From assembly GCF_050596425.1 (NCBI RefSeq), contig NZ_CP192292.1, positions 434,001-498,000 on the forward strand: 64,000 bases of DNA. The letters run 5' to 3'. Position numbers and translations under genes: made by a program. Each line of letters opens with the position of its first letter. Within the stretch, counting starts at the first letter, position 1. The notes under the pieces are model-generated. The model searched no databases, was not told the origin of the DNA, and saw only the letters and a program-made list of their open reading frames with translations. Below, in pieces: positions 34,893 through 44,311 of this stretch. This stretch comes from G963665925 sp050596425 (GTDB lineage Bacteria; Bacillota; Clostridia; Peptostreptococcales; Acidaminobacteraceae).

Positions 34893-36869
34893 ATGAGTGG
34901 ATTTAAAGTGGCCCTTGCCGGCAATCCCAATTGTGGTAAAACAACACTCTTAAATGGATTGACTGGTGCACGACATTATGTTGGAAACTGGGCTGGCGTG
35001 ACCGTAGAAAAAAAAGAAGGCACGATTCGCCATAAGGGTGAAGACATTACGATTGTAGACCTACCAGGCATTTATTCCCTGTCGCCCTTTACCCTTGAAG
35101 AGAGAATCTCCAGGCAATACATTTTAGAAGACATGCCAGACATGATTATCAATATCGTGGATGCCAGTGCCCTTGAGCGAAACCTATTCTTGACGTTCCA
35201 GCTCATGGAACTTGGCAGACCTGTTATTATTGCCCTGAATATGATGGATGAAGCTGAAAAACGAGGCATAAAAATTGATGTGGAGGGCCTATCAGAAGCT
35301 CTTGGTTTACCCATTGTGCCGATAGTTGCAAGAAAAGAAAAGGGCCTTGACGCTCTTATGGACATGGTTTTAGACCAGGTTCACTCAGGTGCAAAACTTG
35401 AAAGCAAGCCCATAAGATACAGCGAAGATTTGGAGCAAATGATTCAAGGTGCAGAGCATGTGATTAATCACATTCCAGACCATATCAATAAGAGATGGGC
35501 TTGTATTAAACTGCTAGAGCGTGATGAAATGCTTCTGGAAGCCTATGATATAAGTGGTATAGATAGCTTGCCAGCTGTAGACGAACAGATCGCCAACGAA
35601 AAATACAGGCTTATAAACGATATGATGGAAACCGTCGTAAAAAGACCCGACGAGAGCTATGACAAATTGTCAGCAAAGCTTGACAAATACATCTTGAATC
35701 AGTGGATTGGAATTCCAATATTTGCCTTGGTTATGTACTTTGTTTTTAACATGACCTTTACCCTTGGGGGATATGGTGTGGATATACTGGACGTCTTTTT
35801 TTCCGATCATGTTGCAGGCTTTGCGAGTGCCCTGCTCATGCAGATTGGTGTGGCGGACTGGATGCAGTCCCTTATCGTAGACGGAATCATCGGCGGTGTT
35901 GGCGGAGTTCTGACCTTCGTGCCCAATATAGCCATCATGTTCTTCTTTATTTCAATACTGGAAGACAGTGGCTACATGGCCCGAGTGGCCTTTATAATGG
36001 ATCGGTGGATGACCAAGGTCGGTCTGAACGGAAAGACCTTTATTCCTATGATTCTTGGATTTGGGTGCAATGTGCCTGCTATTATGGGCACAAGGACACT
36101 GGAAAATGAAAACGACAGACTCATTGCCATATTGATCAACCCATTCATGTCCTGCAGTGCCAGATTGCCAGTTTATATTTTGTTCGCATCAGTCTTTTTC
36201 AAGGGGTACGAATCACTTGTGACTTATTCCCTGTATGTCTTTGGCATACTGGTGGCCCTTCTTATGGCCTATCTCTTCAGAAAATTTTTGTTTAAGAGTG
36301 AGGAAACGCCATTTATTATGGAACTTCCCACTTATAGATTGCCGATTCCCAAAGCGCTATTTATCCATGTTTGGGAACGTGTGCGAGGGTATATTGTAAA
36401 AGCAGGAACCGTTATTTTTGCAGCTTCAGTTATCTTATGGGTCATTACCAGCTACAACTTCAACGGACCGGCCATAATAACAGAAAGCTTTGGTGCGTCT
36501 ATTGGTAAGGTCATAGCACCGGTTTTCAAGCCCTTGGGATTTGGCAGATGGCAAGCGGCTCTTTCTCTTTTAACAGGTATAGCCGCAAAAGAAATTGTTG
36601 TTTCCAATATGGCCATTGTTTACGGCTTTGCTGATCCAGAAGCGACCAGAGCTTTTGCACAAGTTCTTCAAAGCGAGTTTACAGCCCTGTCAGCCTATGC
36701 TTTCATGGTCTTTGTGTTACTCTACACCCCATGTGTGGCTGTGATCGGCGTTATTAAAAGAGAGACAAACTCGTGGAAATGGACTGGTTTTTCTGTGGCT
36801 TACCAGATTGCAGTGGCTTGGGTGTTTGCGTTTTTAGTCTATCAAGTGGGCCGTTTGCTGGGATTTTAA
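34893..36869 (+). CDS. feoB: Ferrous iron transport protein B
   Basis: 658 residues. N-terminal G-protein domain with G1 GNPNCGKTTLLNGLTG, G3 DLPGIYSL and G4-like NMMD, a helical spacer, then the membrane core with two gate regions (ILGFGCNVPAIMGTRT and the later TPCVAVIGVIKRE). It takes up Fe(II). The following gene encodes its small Cys-rich companion. Confidence 0.96.
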   Translation: MSGFKVALAGNPNCGKTTLLNGLTGARHYVGNWAGVTVEKKEGTIRHKGEDITIVDLPGIYSLSPFTLEERISRQYILEDMPDMIINIVDASALERNLFLTFQLMELGRPVIIALNMMDEAEKRGIKIDVEGLSEALGLPIVPIVARKEKGLDALMDMVLDQVHSGAKLESKPIRYSEDLEQMIQGAEHVINHIPDHINKRWACIKLLERDEMLLEAYDISGIDSLPAVDEQIANEKYRLINDMMETVVKRPDESYDKLSAKLDKYILNQWIGIPIFALVMYFVFNMTFTLGGYGVDILDVFFSDHVAGFASALLMQIGVADWMQSLIVDGIIGGVGGVLTFVPNIAIMFFFISILEDSGYMARVAFIMDRWMTKVGLNGKTFIPMILGFGCNVPAIMGTRTLENENDRLIAILINPFMSCSARLPVYILFASVFFKGYESLVTYSLYVFGILVALLMAYLFRKFLFKSEETPFIMELPTYRLPIPKALFIHVWERVRGYIVKAGTVIFAASVILWVITSYNFNGPAIITESFGASIGKVIAPVFKPLGFGRWQAALSLLTGIAAKEIVVSNMAIVYGFADPEATRAFAQVLQSEFTALSAYAFMVFVLLYTPCVAVIGVIKRETNSWKWTGFSVAYQIAVAWVFAFLVYQVGRLLGF

Positions 36870-36926
36870 TGACAGGTCACGGCGGTTTTGATAGAAAAGG
36901 ATCAACCAATAAAAGAGGTGAAAGAC

Positions 36927-37187
36927 TTGGGAACAATTATAACAGGCCTCCTAGCTCTTTTGATTTTCGGCTATGGTGGCTACCAAGCTTATAAAACAAT
37001 CAAACAAGGGGCTGAAGGCAAATGTCAAGGATGCTCTTGTGGTGATTGTGAATCGTCGGATTGTGCCTCCTCACTGGGCTATATAGATTTTTCAGATTTA
37101 GAAGAGGATTCTGAGCAGTGCCCAGATAAAAATTCTCAAAAAGACTTACGTCAAAAACCTACAGAGGATGAAAACGCCAATGACTAG
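36927..37187 (+). CDS. FeoB-associated Cys-rich membrane protein
   Basis: 86 residues from TTG 36927, which has GAGGTGA 5-6 bases upstream; the protein then starts GTIITGLLALLIFGYGGYQAYK, exactly the single helix typical of this family. The upstream in-frame ATG 36888 has no binding site. The tail has the Cys cluster CQGCSCGDCESSDC that may hand on iron, and an acidic end. Confidence 0.88.
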   Translation: MGTIITGLLALLIFGYGGYQAYKTIKQGAEGKCQGCSCGDCESSDCASSLGYIDFSDLEEDSEQCPDKNSQKDLRQKPTEDENAND

Positions 37188-37188
37188 A

Positions 37189-37233
37189 AAAACCCGTTCA
37201 TTACACTAGAATAGAGTGTTGTGAACGGGTTTT
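37189..37233. terminator. Bidirectional terminator between feo and the Crp/Fnr gene
   Basis: AAAACCCGTTCA / TGAACGGGTTTT, 12-bp arms, with an inner ACACT..AGTGT hairpin; it lies between convergent genes. Confidence 0.9.
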
Positions 37234-37252
37234 ATTGTGGTTTTATAGAGAT

Positions 37253-37996
37253 TTATTTTTGACCATTTGACCCAGTTAGGTCACTAAAAGAAATCCTATT
37301 TTGCTCGCGGAAGAGTATGAGTTCGCCAGCGTAGTTTTTTAGGCCGTCGTAATCTTGTATGAAGATAGATTTTCTGTTTTTTTCGATCAGCCCCTCCTCA
37401 ACAAACTTGTTCAGAACACGGGCTAGGTGTCGGTAACTCGTTCCAAGAAGATCAGCCATGTCGGCGTAAGATTCATCAAGAATAACCTCGACCTTGTCTA
37501 TGGCAAGGGCAAGAATATAGGCTGCCAGCCGACTTTCGAGGGTATACAGCAGGTTGACGGAACTTGCCATGGACTCCTGGTATGTTTTTATAGCAAGGCT
37601 TTTGCCAACAGCCCTTAAAAAGGATGTATCTTCAAAAAACTTATCGACCATAAGCTCCATAGGGATGGCCAGACAATCGCACTCGACGAGGGCTTCCACG
37701 TGACAGTTGCAGCCCATTTTAGGATCATTCATAAGCTCCACATCCCCTATGACCTGCATGGGTTCATAAAAGCTTAGCAGATAGGACTTACCATTTTCCA
37801 TGACTGTGTATATCTTTGCACGTCCTCTTACAAAGAACATGAAGTGGTCTAGTGGTTCACCGCTTCGGGCCAGGTATTCACCGCGGTTATAGCGGATTAT
37901 TTTCATATCATTGGGTTCGAGCTTATCAAACCAGCTGTCTAGTTTGTATTTTTTTATGTAATTTTGAATCAGGTTGGTGTCGTTAATAAATTTCAA
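37253..37996 (-). CDS. Crp/Fnr-family transcriptional regulator with CxC-x7-CxC in the sensor domain
   Basis: 247 residues from TTG 37996, which has GGGAGG upstream; longer readings lack a site. A cyclic-nucleotide-type beta barrel (about 30-130) with YNRGEYLARSGEPLDH is followed by a dimer helix and a C-terminal HTH (MADLLGTSYRHLARVLNKF). Cys96, Cys98, Cys106 and Cys108 lie in the barrel (GCNCHVEALVECDC), not in the N-terminal position of FNR. Metal or redox sensing is possible. It is convergent with feo and divergent from the radical SAM gene. Confidence 0.88.
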   Translation of the reverse strand: MKFINDTNLIQNYIKKYKLDSWFDKLEPNDMKIIRYNRGEYLARSGEPLDHFMFFVRGRAKIYTVMENGKSYLLSFYEPMQVIGDVELMNDPKMGCNCHVEALVECDCLAIPMELMVDKFFEDTSFLRAVGKSLAIKTYQESMASSVNLLYTLESRLAAYILALAIDKVEVILDESYADMADLLGTSYRHLARVLNKFVEEGLIEKNRKSIFIQDYDGLKNYAGELILFREQNRISFSDLTGSNGQK

Positions 37997-38067
37997 AAGG
38001 AACCTCCCGTGGGTATGACATTCTATATGATTAGTATACATGATATAATTTCATTCGAGGTGAAAAT

Positions 38068-38934
38068 ATGAGATATGAAGGCAGGATATTTCGCCCACCC
38101 AGTGAGGCGAGAAGTTATATTTTACAAGCAACAATAGGGTGTAAGCATAACACATGTGCATTTTGTGACATGTATTTTGAAAAAGACTTTCGTGAAAGAC
38201 AAGAAAATGAAATTATAGAAGACATCCAGATGGCCAAGGCCTCAGGTTACCGCCCAGACCGTGTTTTTATTGCAGATGGAGATGCACTCGCCATGGATGA
38301 AAAAAAGCTTGAGAGGGTTCTTGATGCGGTTAGAGAGACCTTCCCGGACTGCAGGCGTGTGGGAATTTATGCAACGGCAAGTGATGTTAATGAAAAAGGA
38401 CTTGAGGCGCTTTTAAGCCTGAAAGAAAAGGGGCTAGGCATTATATACCTGGGTCTTGAATCCGGTGACGATGAGGTCCTAAAACGAATGTGTAAGGGCG
38501 ACCGGTCACAGGCCATGATCTCAGCAGCTAGACTTGTGAAGAGGTCAGGCATAAAATTGTCGGTGACGGTGATTTCCGGACTGGGTGGAAAATCCAGATG
38601 GAAGACGCATGCCGTGGAAACCGGCAAAGTTTTAAGCCAAATGGATCCGGATTATGTTGGCCTGCTCACCCTCGTGTTAAGCGATGAGACACCAGTGACC
38701 CAGTGGATAGATAATGGGACGTTTACCCTTTTGAAACCAGATGAGATTCTTCGTGAAACCAGGTTGATGCTTGAAAATATGGCAGTGACCAACTGCGCAT
38801 TTAGGAGCAATCATGCATCCAATTATGTCAATTTAAGCGCCCAACTTCCAAGGGAAAAGGACAAGGCCATTGCTCAAATTGATCATGCTCTAGAACATGC
38901 AGGATATAAGCCGGAAGGGTATAGGCGATTATAG
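38068..38934 (+). CDS. Radical SAM protein
   Basis: 288 residues. The cluster motif reads GCKHNTCAFCDMY (CxxxxCxxC, an unusual spacing against the common CxxxCxxC but seen in this subgroup), followed by the TIM-barrel features IADGDAL, YLGLESGDDEVLKRM and SVTVISGLGGKSRWKTH. GAGGTG precedes the ATG. It shares its upstream region with the divergent Crp/Fnr gene and may be its target. The reaction is unknown. Confidence 0.85.
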   Translation: MRYEGRIFRPPSEARSYILQATIGCKHNTCAFCDMYFEKDFRERQENEIIEDIQMAKASGYRPDRVFIADGDALAMDEKKLERVLDAVRETFPDCRRVGIYATASDVNEKGLEALLSLKEKGLGIIYLGLESGDDEVLKRMCKGDRSQAMISAARLVKRSGIKLSVTVISGLGGKSRWKTHAVETGKVLSQMDPDYVGLLTLVLSDETPVTQWIDNGTFTLLKPDEILRETRLMLENMAVTNCAFRSNHASNYVNLSAQLPREKDKAIAQIDHALEHAGYKPEGYRRL

Positions 38935-39136
38935 TCTTTATTCAAACTGTTTTATTATAAAATTGGATGGGTATCAAAATAGCATCCTAACAAATTTAAA
39001 CCGGCATTATTCTCCTAGGTTCAAGTGATTTAAAGACTGGGCATGGGGTGTATGAATAATTTGGTTTGAAAGTGGAATAGATTAGATCACAGATGATTGT
39101 AAAATGATCTGTTCAATCAAAAAAGGAGGCAGGGAA

Positions 39137-39577
39137 ATGGATTTCTTATTTGATCCCATATCAGAAGAATATGCCGATGCAATAGTGAGCTGGAAAGAAT
39201 CCGATGGATATGCCTGCTATGACGCTGAAGGCAACGAAACAGAACTTGATGATATGTTGCTTTCAGGTGAATTTGACTTTTTCATCGTAAAAACAGATTC
39301 CGGAGAGCTGCTTGGATTTATTGAATGCACCTTTGACGAAGAAGGGGTGATGGAAATTGGCTGTGCGCTGGTTCCAGAATTCATGGGACAGGGGCTTGGC
39401 TGTGAGTTTATCTCAGCGTGTATGGAGTTTGTTCTAGAACATTACGATTACGGCAAAGAAACCATTAAAACCCTTTTAAAACCTGGAGATGTTCATGCTA
39501 TAAAGGTCTATGAAAGGGTTGGATTCTCAGTGGTGGATGAATCAGAAGAATGGGTAGAACTGGATATTGAGTTGTAA
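39137..39577 (+). CDS. GNAT-family N-acetyltransferase
   Basis: 146 residues. Acetyl-CoA-binding core: MEIGCALVPEFMGQGLGCEF and the late AIKVYERVGFSVV. ATG 39137 with GGAGG is chosen over upstream codons. Substrate unknown. It is acidic overall. Confidence 0.85.
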   Translation: MDFLFDPISEEYADAIVSWKESDGYACYDAEGNETELDDMLLSGEFDFFIVKTDSGELLGFIECTFDEEGVMEIGCALVPEFMGQGLGCEFISACMEFVLEHYDYGKETIKTLLKPGDVHAIKVYERVGFSVVDESEEWVELDIEL

Positions 39578-39658
39578 TTGAGAGTATAAAAAGGTAGAAA
39601 AATATACTGAATAACCTAATAAGTCTAAGAGCTTAGACGCATAATAATTAGGACTAGA

Positions 39659-39690
39659 AAAGGAGGCTGAAAGGTCTCCTTTCAAAATTT
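39659..39690 (+). terminator. Terminator of the acetyltransferase gene
   Basis: AAAGGAG / CTCCTTT around a 10-base loop with a T-rich tail; a second palindrome GTCTAAG-AG-CTTAGAC lies at 39623-39638. Confidence 0.6.
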
Positions 39691-39903
39691 TGTGTGCCTG
39701 CTATGATAGTCATATATTTTTTTAGATCCGATTATATCTTAGGACTCAATCATGCCAATAGGACAGGCTATTTAAGAATCAAAAATTCTATAATATAATA
39801 TGACCAAGGTGTGAATCTGCAATTTTGAAAGCACTGGACCCAGTACAATCTGATAAAATATTAGAAAACGGGTCGAAGAAGAGATGAAAGTGAGGAAGCG
39901 ACC
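39691..39903. other. Intergenic stretch before the nitroreductase
   Basis: With the preceding terminator this is a 326-base gap between genes. It is AT-rich, with no gene and no promoter pair I can defend; GTGAGGAAG serves as binding site for the next start. Confidence 0.45.
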
Positions 39904-40638
39904 ATGAACCAGACAATTGATTTGCTAAAGAGTCACAGATCCATTCGAAAATATAAGGATAAACCTATTGACCAAGCAGTTTTACAGACCCTCATTGAGT
40001 CAGGCCAGTGGGCATCAACATCGAGTTATGTTCAAGCTTACTCTGTGATTCGTGTGAAAAATCCTGAAAAACGAGAAGCCATGGCTCTTTTATCGGGAGA
40101 TCAAAAAAATGTTCGAACAGCACCAGAATTCTTGGTCTTTTGTGCAGATCTAAACCGGTTAAAAAAGGCTTGCGATATACATGACACACCTATGGAGGAT
40201 GGGTTTATCGAACTCATGCTTATAGCATCCGTGGATGCGGCCCTCGTGGCTCAAAATGTTCTTGTTGCTGCTGAAAGTTTAGGTCTTGGAGGCGTTTACG
40301 TTGGTGGCATTAGAAATGATCCGGACAAAATGAGTGAGCTGCTGAACTTACCAGATCGCGTTTACCCAGTGTTTGGCTTATGCCTTGGCTGGCCAGATCA
40401 GGATCCGGATAGGAAGCCAAGACTCCCTCAGTCCCTTGTCTTTTTTGAAGACGAGTATCAGGAACCGGATGAACATATACTAGAGGCTTATGACGCCCAT
40501 GTAAAAGAATATTATATACAGCGGACAAAAGGGAGGCTAGACCACACTTGGACAGAGCAGATGTCCCAAAAGCTGGGCAAGGAAACCCGACCTCATATGC
40601 TGGATTATCTGAATAAGAAGAAATTTGCTCAAAGGTGA
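39904..40638 (+). CDS. NADPH-dependent nitro/flavin reductase (NfsA/NfrA-like)
   Basis: 244 residues. The start DLLKSHRSIRKYKDKPID contains the FMN-phosphate Arg-Ser of the family; SGQWASTSSYVQAYSV, GGVYVGGIRN and the C-terminal LGKETRPHMLDYLNKKKFAQR match NfsA-type proteins of about 240-250 residues. It reduces nitroaromatics, flavins or quinones. The downstream hydrolase begins 4 bases after its stop. Confidence 0.9.
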   Translation: MNQTIDLLKSHRSIRKYKDKPIDQAVLQTLIESGQWASTSSYVQAYSVIRVKNPEKREAMALLSGDQKNVRTAPEFLVFCADLNRLKKACDIHDTPMEDGFIELMLIASVDAALVAQNVLVAAESLGLGGVYVGGIRNDPDKMSELLNLPDRVYPVFGLCLGWPDQDPDRKPRLPQSLVFFEDEYQEPDEHILEAYDAHVKEYYIQRTKGRLDHTWTEQMSQKLGKETRPHMLDYLNKKKFAQR

Positions 40639-40642
40639 AAAT

Positions 40643-42052
40643 ATGGTCATATATGATGTGGTTTTATTTATACTGCCAGTCTTGCTTCTGATACATAAAC
40701 AGGTCTTGGTTGTGTTTCAGAAACACCTGATAATTATGCTGGCCCTATCTTGCCTAGTGCCTGTAGCACACCATCTGAGTGCTGGATTTCGCTGGCAGAT
40801 GACATTTTTATATGTGTTTTATATCCTACTGGTTTTGGTGGCCCTTGTTCTCATTGTGAAAGCATCAGATTTTAGGCTGGGCTATAAGGGTCTCAAACGA
40901 CTGGGATTGATTGTGACTTTGATATCTATACTGTTTTCCGCGGTTTTTCCTGTGGGACGGCTGTACATGGTCAGTGGCCCCTATAAAGTGGGGACGGCGA
41001 GTATGACTTACACAAGTGATATACGCAGGGAACTCTACGGCAAAAAGTATGATACGGCGCGCGCCTTCAATATTCAGTTTTATTATCCTGCAGACCGAAC
41101 GGGCTCAAGAAGAGCCCCTATGATTGAAAACAGTGAGGTTGTTGAGCAGGGACTGTCTAAGACATTTGGAGTGCCTAGACCCCTAACAGATTATTTGAGT
41201 CAGTTGAAATCAAATGCTTGGTATGATGTAGGGGTGAGTGAGCTTGAAAACATGTATCCTGTGGTGATTTTATCCCATGGATGGAAGGGGTTTAAGAATA
41301 TCCATAGTGATACGGCAGAACAATTGGCATCAGAGGGGTATATAGTTGTTAGCATTGATCACACCTACGGGACTGTCGGTACAAAAATGGACACAGGTCA
41401 AGTTCGGTTTCTCAACCCTGCGGCCTTGCCTGAAAGAAGTGAAGATGATGACTTTCTAGTTTATGCGTCAGCACTTGTCAACACATACCGTGGTGATATT
41501 GATGAGACAATTGATCTTTTATATGACATGAATCAGACCGGATATAATAGCATTTTATCTGGAAAAATGGATCTTTCAAGACTGGCGCTAATTGGACATT
41601 CTACTGGTGGCGGTGCAGCAGTCCTTTCATCAATGAAGAGGGACAATGTCAAGGCCGTGATTGGTTTAGACGCCTGGGTGGAACCGGCTAAGCCTAGTGA
41701 AATTCTTTCGGGTGTGCATGTGCCTTATATGCATCTTAAAAGTGAGGCTTGGCGTGGGGGCTTCAATGAGGCCAATTTAAATATGCTCTTTTCCTCGTCA
41801 ACAGATGACCGTTGGCTTATAACCCTTGATGGGACCAAGCACACGGACTTCACTTTCCTGAGCAAATTGTCACCTTTAAGTGAGTTTTTAAGGCTGTGTG
41901 GTCCCAATGGCAAGGAAGCCCACCAAATTCAAAATGAGTTGACTTCCGCCTTTCTAGCCTATTATTTGAAGGGCAAAAATACAAAAACAGCCATAGGCGA
42001 TGTCATCAAAAAATATGAATCGACTAGGGCTGAAGCGGTTTACATGAAATAA
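40643..42052 (+). CDS. Membrane-anchored alpha/beta hydrolase (PAF-acetylhydrolase-like)
   Basis: 469 residues. Three or four helices in the first 110 residues, then an esterase domain with SHGWKGFKN (oxyanion region), nucleophile GHSTGGGAA, a following GLDAW Asp and a late His in TKHTDFTF, as in plasma PAF-acetylhydrolase relatives. ATG 40643 with AAAGGTG is chosen. Cotranscribed with the reductase. Substrate unknown, probably lipid or ester at the membrane surface. Confidence 0.82.
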   Translation: MVIYDVVLFILPVLLLIHKQVLVVFQKHLIIMLALSCLVPVAHHLSAGFRWQMTFLYVFYILLVLVALVLIVKASDFRLGYKGLKRLGLIVTLISILFSAVFPVGRLYMVSGPYKVGTASMTYTSDIRRELYGKKYDTARAFNIQFYYPADRTGSRRAPMIENSEVVEQGLSKTFGVPRPLTDYLSQLKSNAWYDVGVSELENMYPVVILSHGWKGFKNIHSDTAEQLASEGYIVVSIDHTYGTVGTKMDTGQVRFLNPAALPERSEDDDFLVYASALVNTYRGDIDETIDLLYDMNQTGYNSILSGKMDLSRLALIGHSTGGGAAVLSSMKRDNVKAVIGLDAWVEPAKPSEILSGVHVPYMHLKSEAWRGGFNEANLNMLFSSSTDDRWLITLDGTKHTDFTFLSKLSPLSEFLRLCGPNGKEAHQIQNELTSAFLAYYLKGKNTKTAIGDVIKKYESTRAEAVYMK

Positions 42053-42061
42053 AGGTATGGA

Positions 42062-42685
42062 CTATAGGAAGTTGTAATGCTGAATGAGAAGAAGTGCTGT
42101 GATATGTCCTGGGTAGAATAAATATCCGACCATACGCGGCACTTTTATTTTTGTAACAGGGTCAAGGAGTATGGGAAATAAGGCAAAGACACTCATGGCC
42201 TGGATGTTGTTTTTGGTGGATATATAAGCCCAAAAACTAAGTAGGAAATAAGACAACATGGTTTTATTTTCATCTCCATAAGTCATATGGAAAATAAGAA
42301 TCATCATTAAACCGTAAACCCCATACGAAACAGGAAAAAAGTGACCAATTGCCAGAAGACCAAATGATAAGACCTTGAACTTGGATTCGAAAAGCTCAAT
42401 AATAATCAGCCCAATGAATAGGGTGAACATAATATTGAGTTTACCAGGCACAAAATATATATATGGAATTTGTGATATGAGTCCGAAAATAAAAAGTCTG
42501 CCGGCATACTTTACTTTGCTCGATGTGTAACGGTAGCCCCTGGCGATGAGAAAGGCAAATATGGGAAATGACAGTCGTCCAATTATGCGCCACAGCATTT
42601 GTGACGGGAAAAACATATAGCCAATATGGTCAATCAGCATGGTCAACATGGCTAAAAATTTTAAGAAATCCCCTTTTCTATTCAC
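42062..42685 (-). CDS. TraX-family membrane acetyltransferase-like protein
   Basis: 207 residues, about seven helices, with the family opening DFLKFLAMLTMLIDHIGYMF and LSFPIFAFLIARGYRYT. TraX acetylates pilin in conjugative plasmids, but chromosomal Firmicute copies without pili have unknown substrates. GTG start, GGAGG five bases upstream. There are no conjugation genes nearby. Confidence 0.88.
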   Translation of the reverse strand: MNRKGDFLKFLAMLTMLIDHIGYMFFPSQMLWRIIGRLSFPIFAFLIARGYRYTSSKVKYAGRLFIFGLISQIPYIYFVPGKLNIMFTLFIGLIIIELFESKFKVLSFGLLAIGHFFPVSYGVYGLMMILIFHMTYGDENKTMLSYFLLSFWAYISTKNNIQAMSVFALFPILLDPVTKIKVPRMVGYLFYPGHITALLLIQHYNFL

Positions 42686-42745
42686 AATTTACCTCCATCA
42701 GATATGTTATAATACCATAGTAGCATAAGTTTGAGAGGACACGCC

Positions 42746-43099
42746 ATGACCACAGAAAAAGAAAAAAATAAATCTTTTGTGTATATACTGCACTGCGCTG
42801 ACGATACATTATATACGGGCTATACAACGAACGTGCACAGACGACTTGAAGAACATCAGGCCGGCAGTAAAAAATGCAAGTATACCATGGCGAAAATTAG
42901 ACGACCAGTGGTCTTAAAGCAAGCATGGGAAGTGGAAGGAACAAAGGGCAATGCCCTTAGGATAGAAGCTTTCATAAAAAAACTGAGCCGGATCAAAAAA
43001 AATAAATTGATCTCGAATCCCGATCAGCTATCAAGCTTATATAGGGAAAAATCGAGTCAAGATATAAAATGTTGGACTATAAAAGATGTGAATTATTAG
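42746..43099 (+). CDS. GIY-YIG nuclease domain protein (YhbQ/UPF0213 type)
   Basis: 117 residues. The URI-like domain FVYILHCADDTLYTGYTTNV has the paired Tyr residues, and RRLEEH and AFIKKL provide the conserved Arg and helix. ATG 42746 has GAGAGGA upstream. Relatives cleave structured DNA; the biological role is uncertain. Confidence 0.88.
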   Translation: MTTEKEKNKSFVYILHCADDTLYTGYTTNVHRRLEEHQAGSKKCKYTMAKIRRPVVLKQAWEVEGTKGNALRIEAFIKKLSRIKKNKLISNPDQLSSLYREKSSQDIKCWTIKDVNY

Positions 43100-43195
43100 G
43101 GAATGCTCTGCGAAAACTGTCGAAAAATGTCATAAACAGACAAAAAAAGGAGAGTTTTCACAAAATGCGTTCATAAAGCTATTTGGAGGGTATAT

Positions 43196-43294
43196 ATGCG
43201 ACAAAGCACAAAAAAAATCATTGCCTTGACGATTGTAGGTATCATGGTTGTTTCATCATTTTTAACAATTGTTACAGCAGGCTTTTATTTGTAG
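43196..43294 (+). CDS. 32-residue single-helix membrane protein (Prli42-like)
   Basis: ATG 43196 with GGAGGG 6 bases upstream encodes a short basic head (MRQSTKKI) and one hydrophobic helix (IALTIVGIMVVSSFLTIVTA). Size and layout match the stressosome-associated Prli42 / DUF4044-type mini-proteins of Firmicutes. Identity is suggested by architecture only. Confidence 0.6.
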   Translation: MRQSTKKIIALTIVGIMVVSSFLTIVTAGFYL

Positions 43295-43464
43295 ATTATT
43301 CTTTATGTGAAGTGTTAAGTATAATCACTTTGCCATGTTGTTACACGTAAACCCATAGTGTTCACACTGGCTTCATGAAGTGTATATGCACCTGTGTAAA
43401 ATCATGACATGGGGCGAATCGGGTTAAAAAACTTAAACTGAAATAGGGCAAGGAGGGCGGTAAC

Positions 43465-44229
43465 GTGTCGGTATTCTTTAGAAGGCTGATCGTACTGATC
43501 CTTTTCATAGCACTTGTGGGCACATTCTATTATTTCCAGTTTGTCGAAGCTGACTCTGCACCAGAGGGATATTCCTTTAGGGATGATTTCAAGGGCATTG
43601 ACCGAGACTTCTGGTATATTGGTGAATGGCAAACTATGTTTACAGCGTATGATAAGGTGTCAATTAAAAATGATATATTAACCGCTGAAATCACTGAGAC
43701 AGACAGAGGTCCTTTTTTGCTGTCACGACCTATTCCAATTGAGGAAGGGGATGTCATATCTATTAAACGTCGTGTGAAAATGCATTATGCCAATGATAAT
43801 TTCACAGGGGGTATGGCCATTGTACAGACATCAGATGAGCAGCTCAAACCCGTTGTTCTTGAGAACAATTGGGGAAGAAGTATTGGTGATGGCGTGGCTT
43901 TGGTGGAGTATGTCCACAGCTACAATGAAGAGTCTGAACGACCAGGACGGGATATTTTTAGAGTTATGGGACCAACCTGGAAAACAGATAATGCCTATGC
44001 TGTTGTTGAACCAACATTCGATGACTGGATAGAAGAGGAACTTGTCTTTGATACAAGGACCAATCAGATTGTATACAAACTAGGAGGCAAGGAATACCGG
44101 GTGGCTGGCATGCCAATAACACGACCGAGTATTCGTGTCTTTATGCATTCTTATGGATGGCACACCGGTCATTATATGAAACTGGACTGGTTCGAAATAG
44201 AAGTTAAAAATATGCGTCTAGGCAGATAA
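43465..44229 (+). CDS. Membrane-anchored concanavalin-like domain protein
   Basis: 254 residues. An N-terminal anchor (LIVLILFIALVGTFYYF) is followed by a beta-rich outer domain beginning FRDDFKGIDRDFWYIGEW, typical of LamG/GH16-like jelly rolls. I see no GH16 catalytic ExDxE, so carbohydrate binding rather than hydrolysis is likely. GTG start with AGGAGGGCGG upstream. Confidence 0.65.
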   Translation: MSVFFRRLIVLILFIALVGTFYYFQFVEADSAPEGYSFRDDFKGIDRDFWYIGEWQTMFTAYDKVSIKNDILTAEITETDRGPFLLSRPIPIEEGDVISIKRRVKMHYANDNFTGGMAIVQTSDEQLKPVVLENNWGRSIGDGVALVEYVHSYNEESERPGRDIFRVMGPTWKTDNAYAVVEPTFDDWIEEELVFDTRTNQIVYKLGGKEYRVAGMPITRPSIRVFMHSYGWHTGHYMKLDWFEIEVKNMRLGR

Positions 44230-44240
44230 ACTAGAACTGT

Positions 44241-44276
44241 GAACCCGTCGAAGGTATATCTGCGACGGGTTCTTTA
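44241..44276 (+). terminator. Terminator of the concanavalin-like gene
   Basis: GAACCCGTCG-AAGGTATATCTG-CGACGGGTTC then TTTAAT, starting 11 bases after the stop. Confidence 0.88.
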
Positions 44277-44311
44277 ATAATTATTTGATGTGTTGGTATG
44301 GAGGTGACAAC

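Noticed and set aside
42062..42685. Conjugative element suggested by TraX
   Set aside because: No other transfer, relaxase or integrase genes nearby; chromosomal TraX-like genes are common in Firmicutes.
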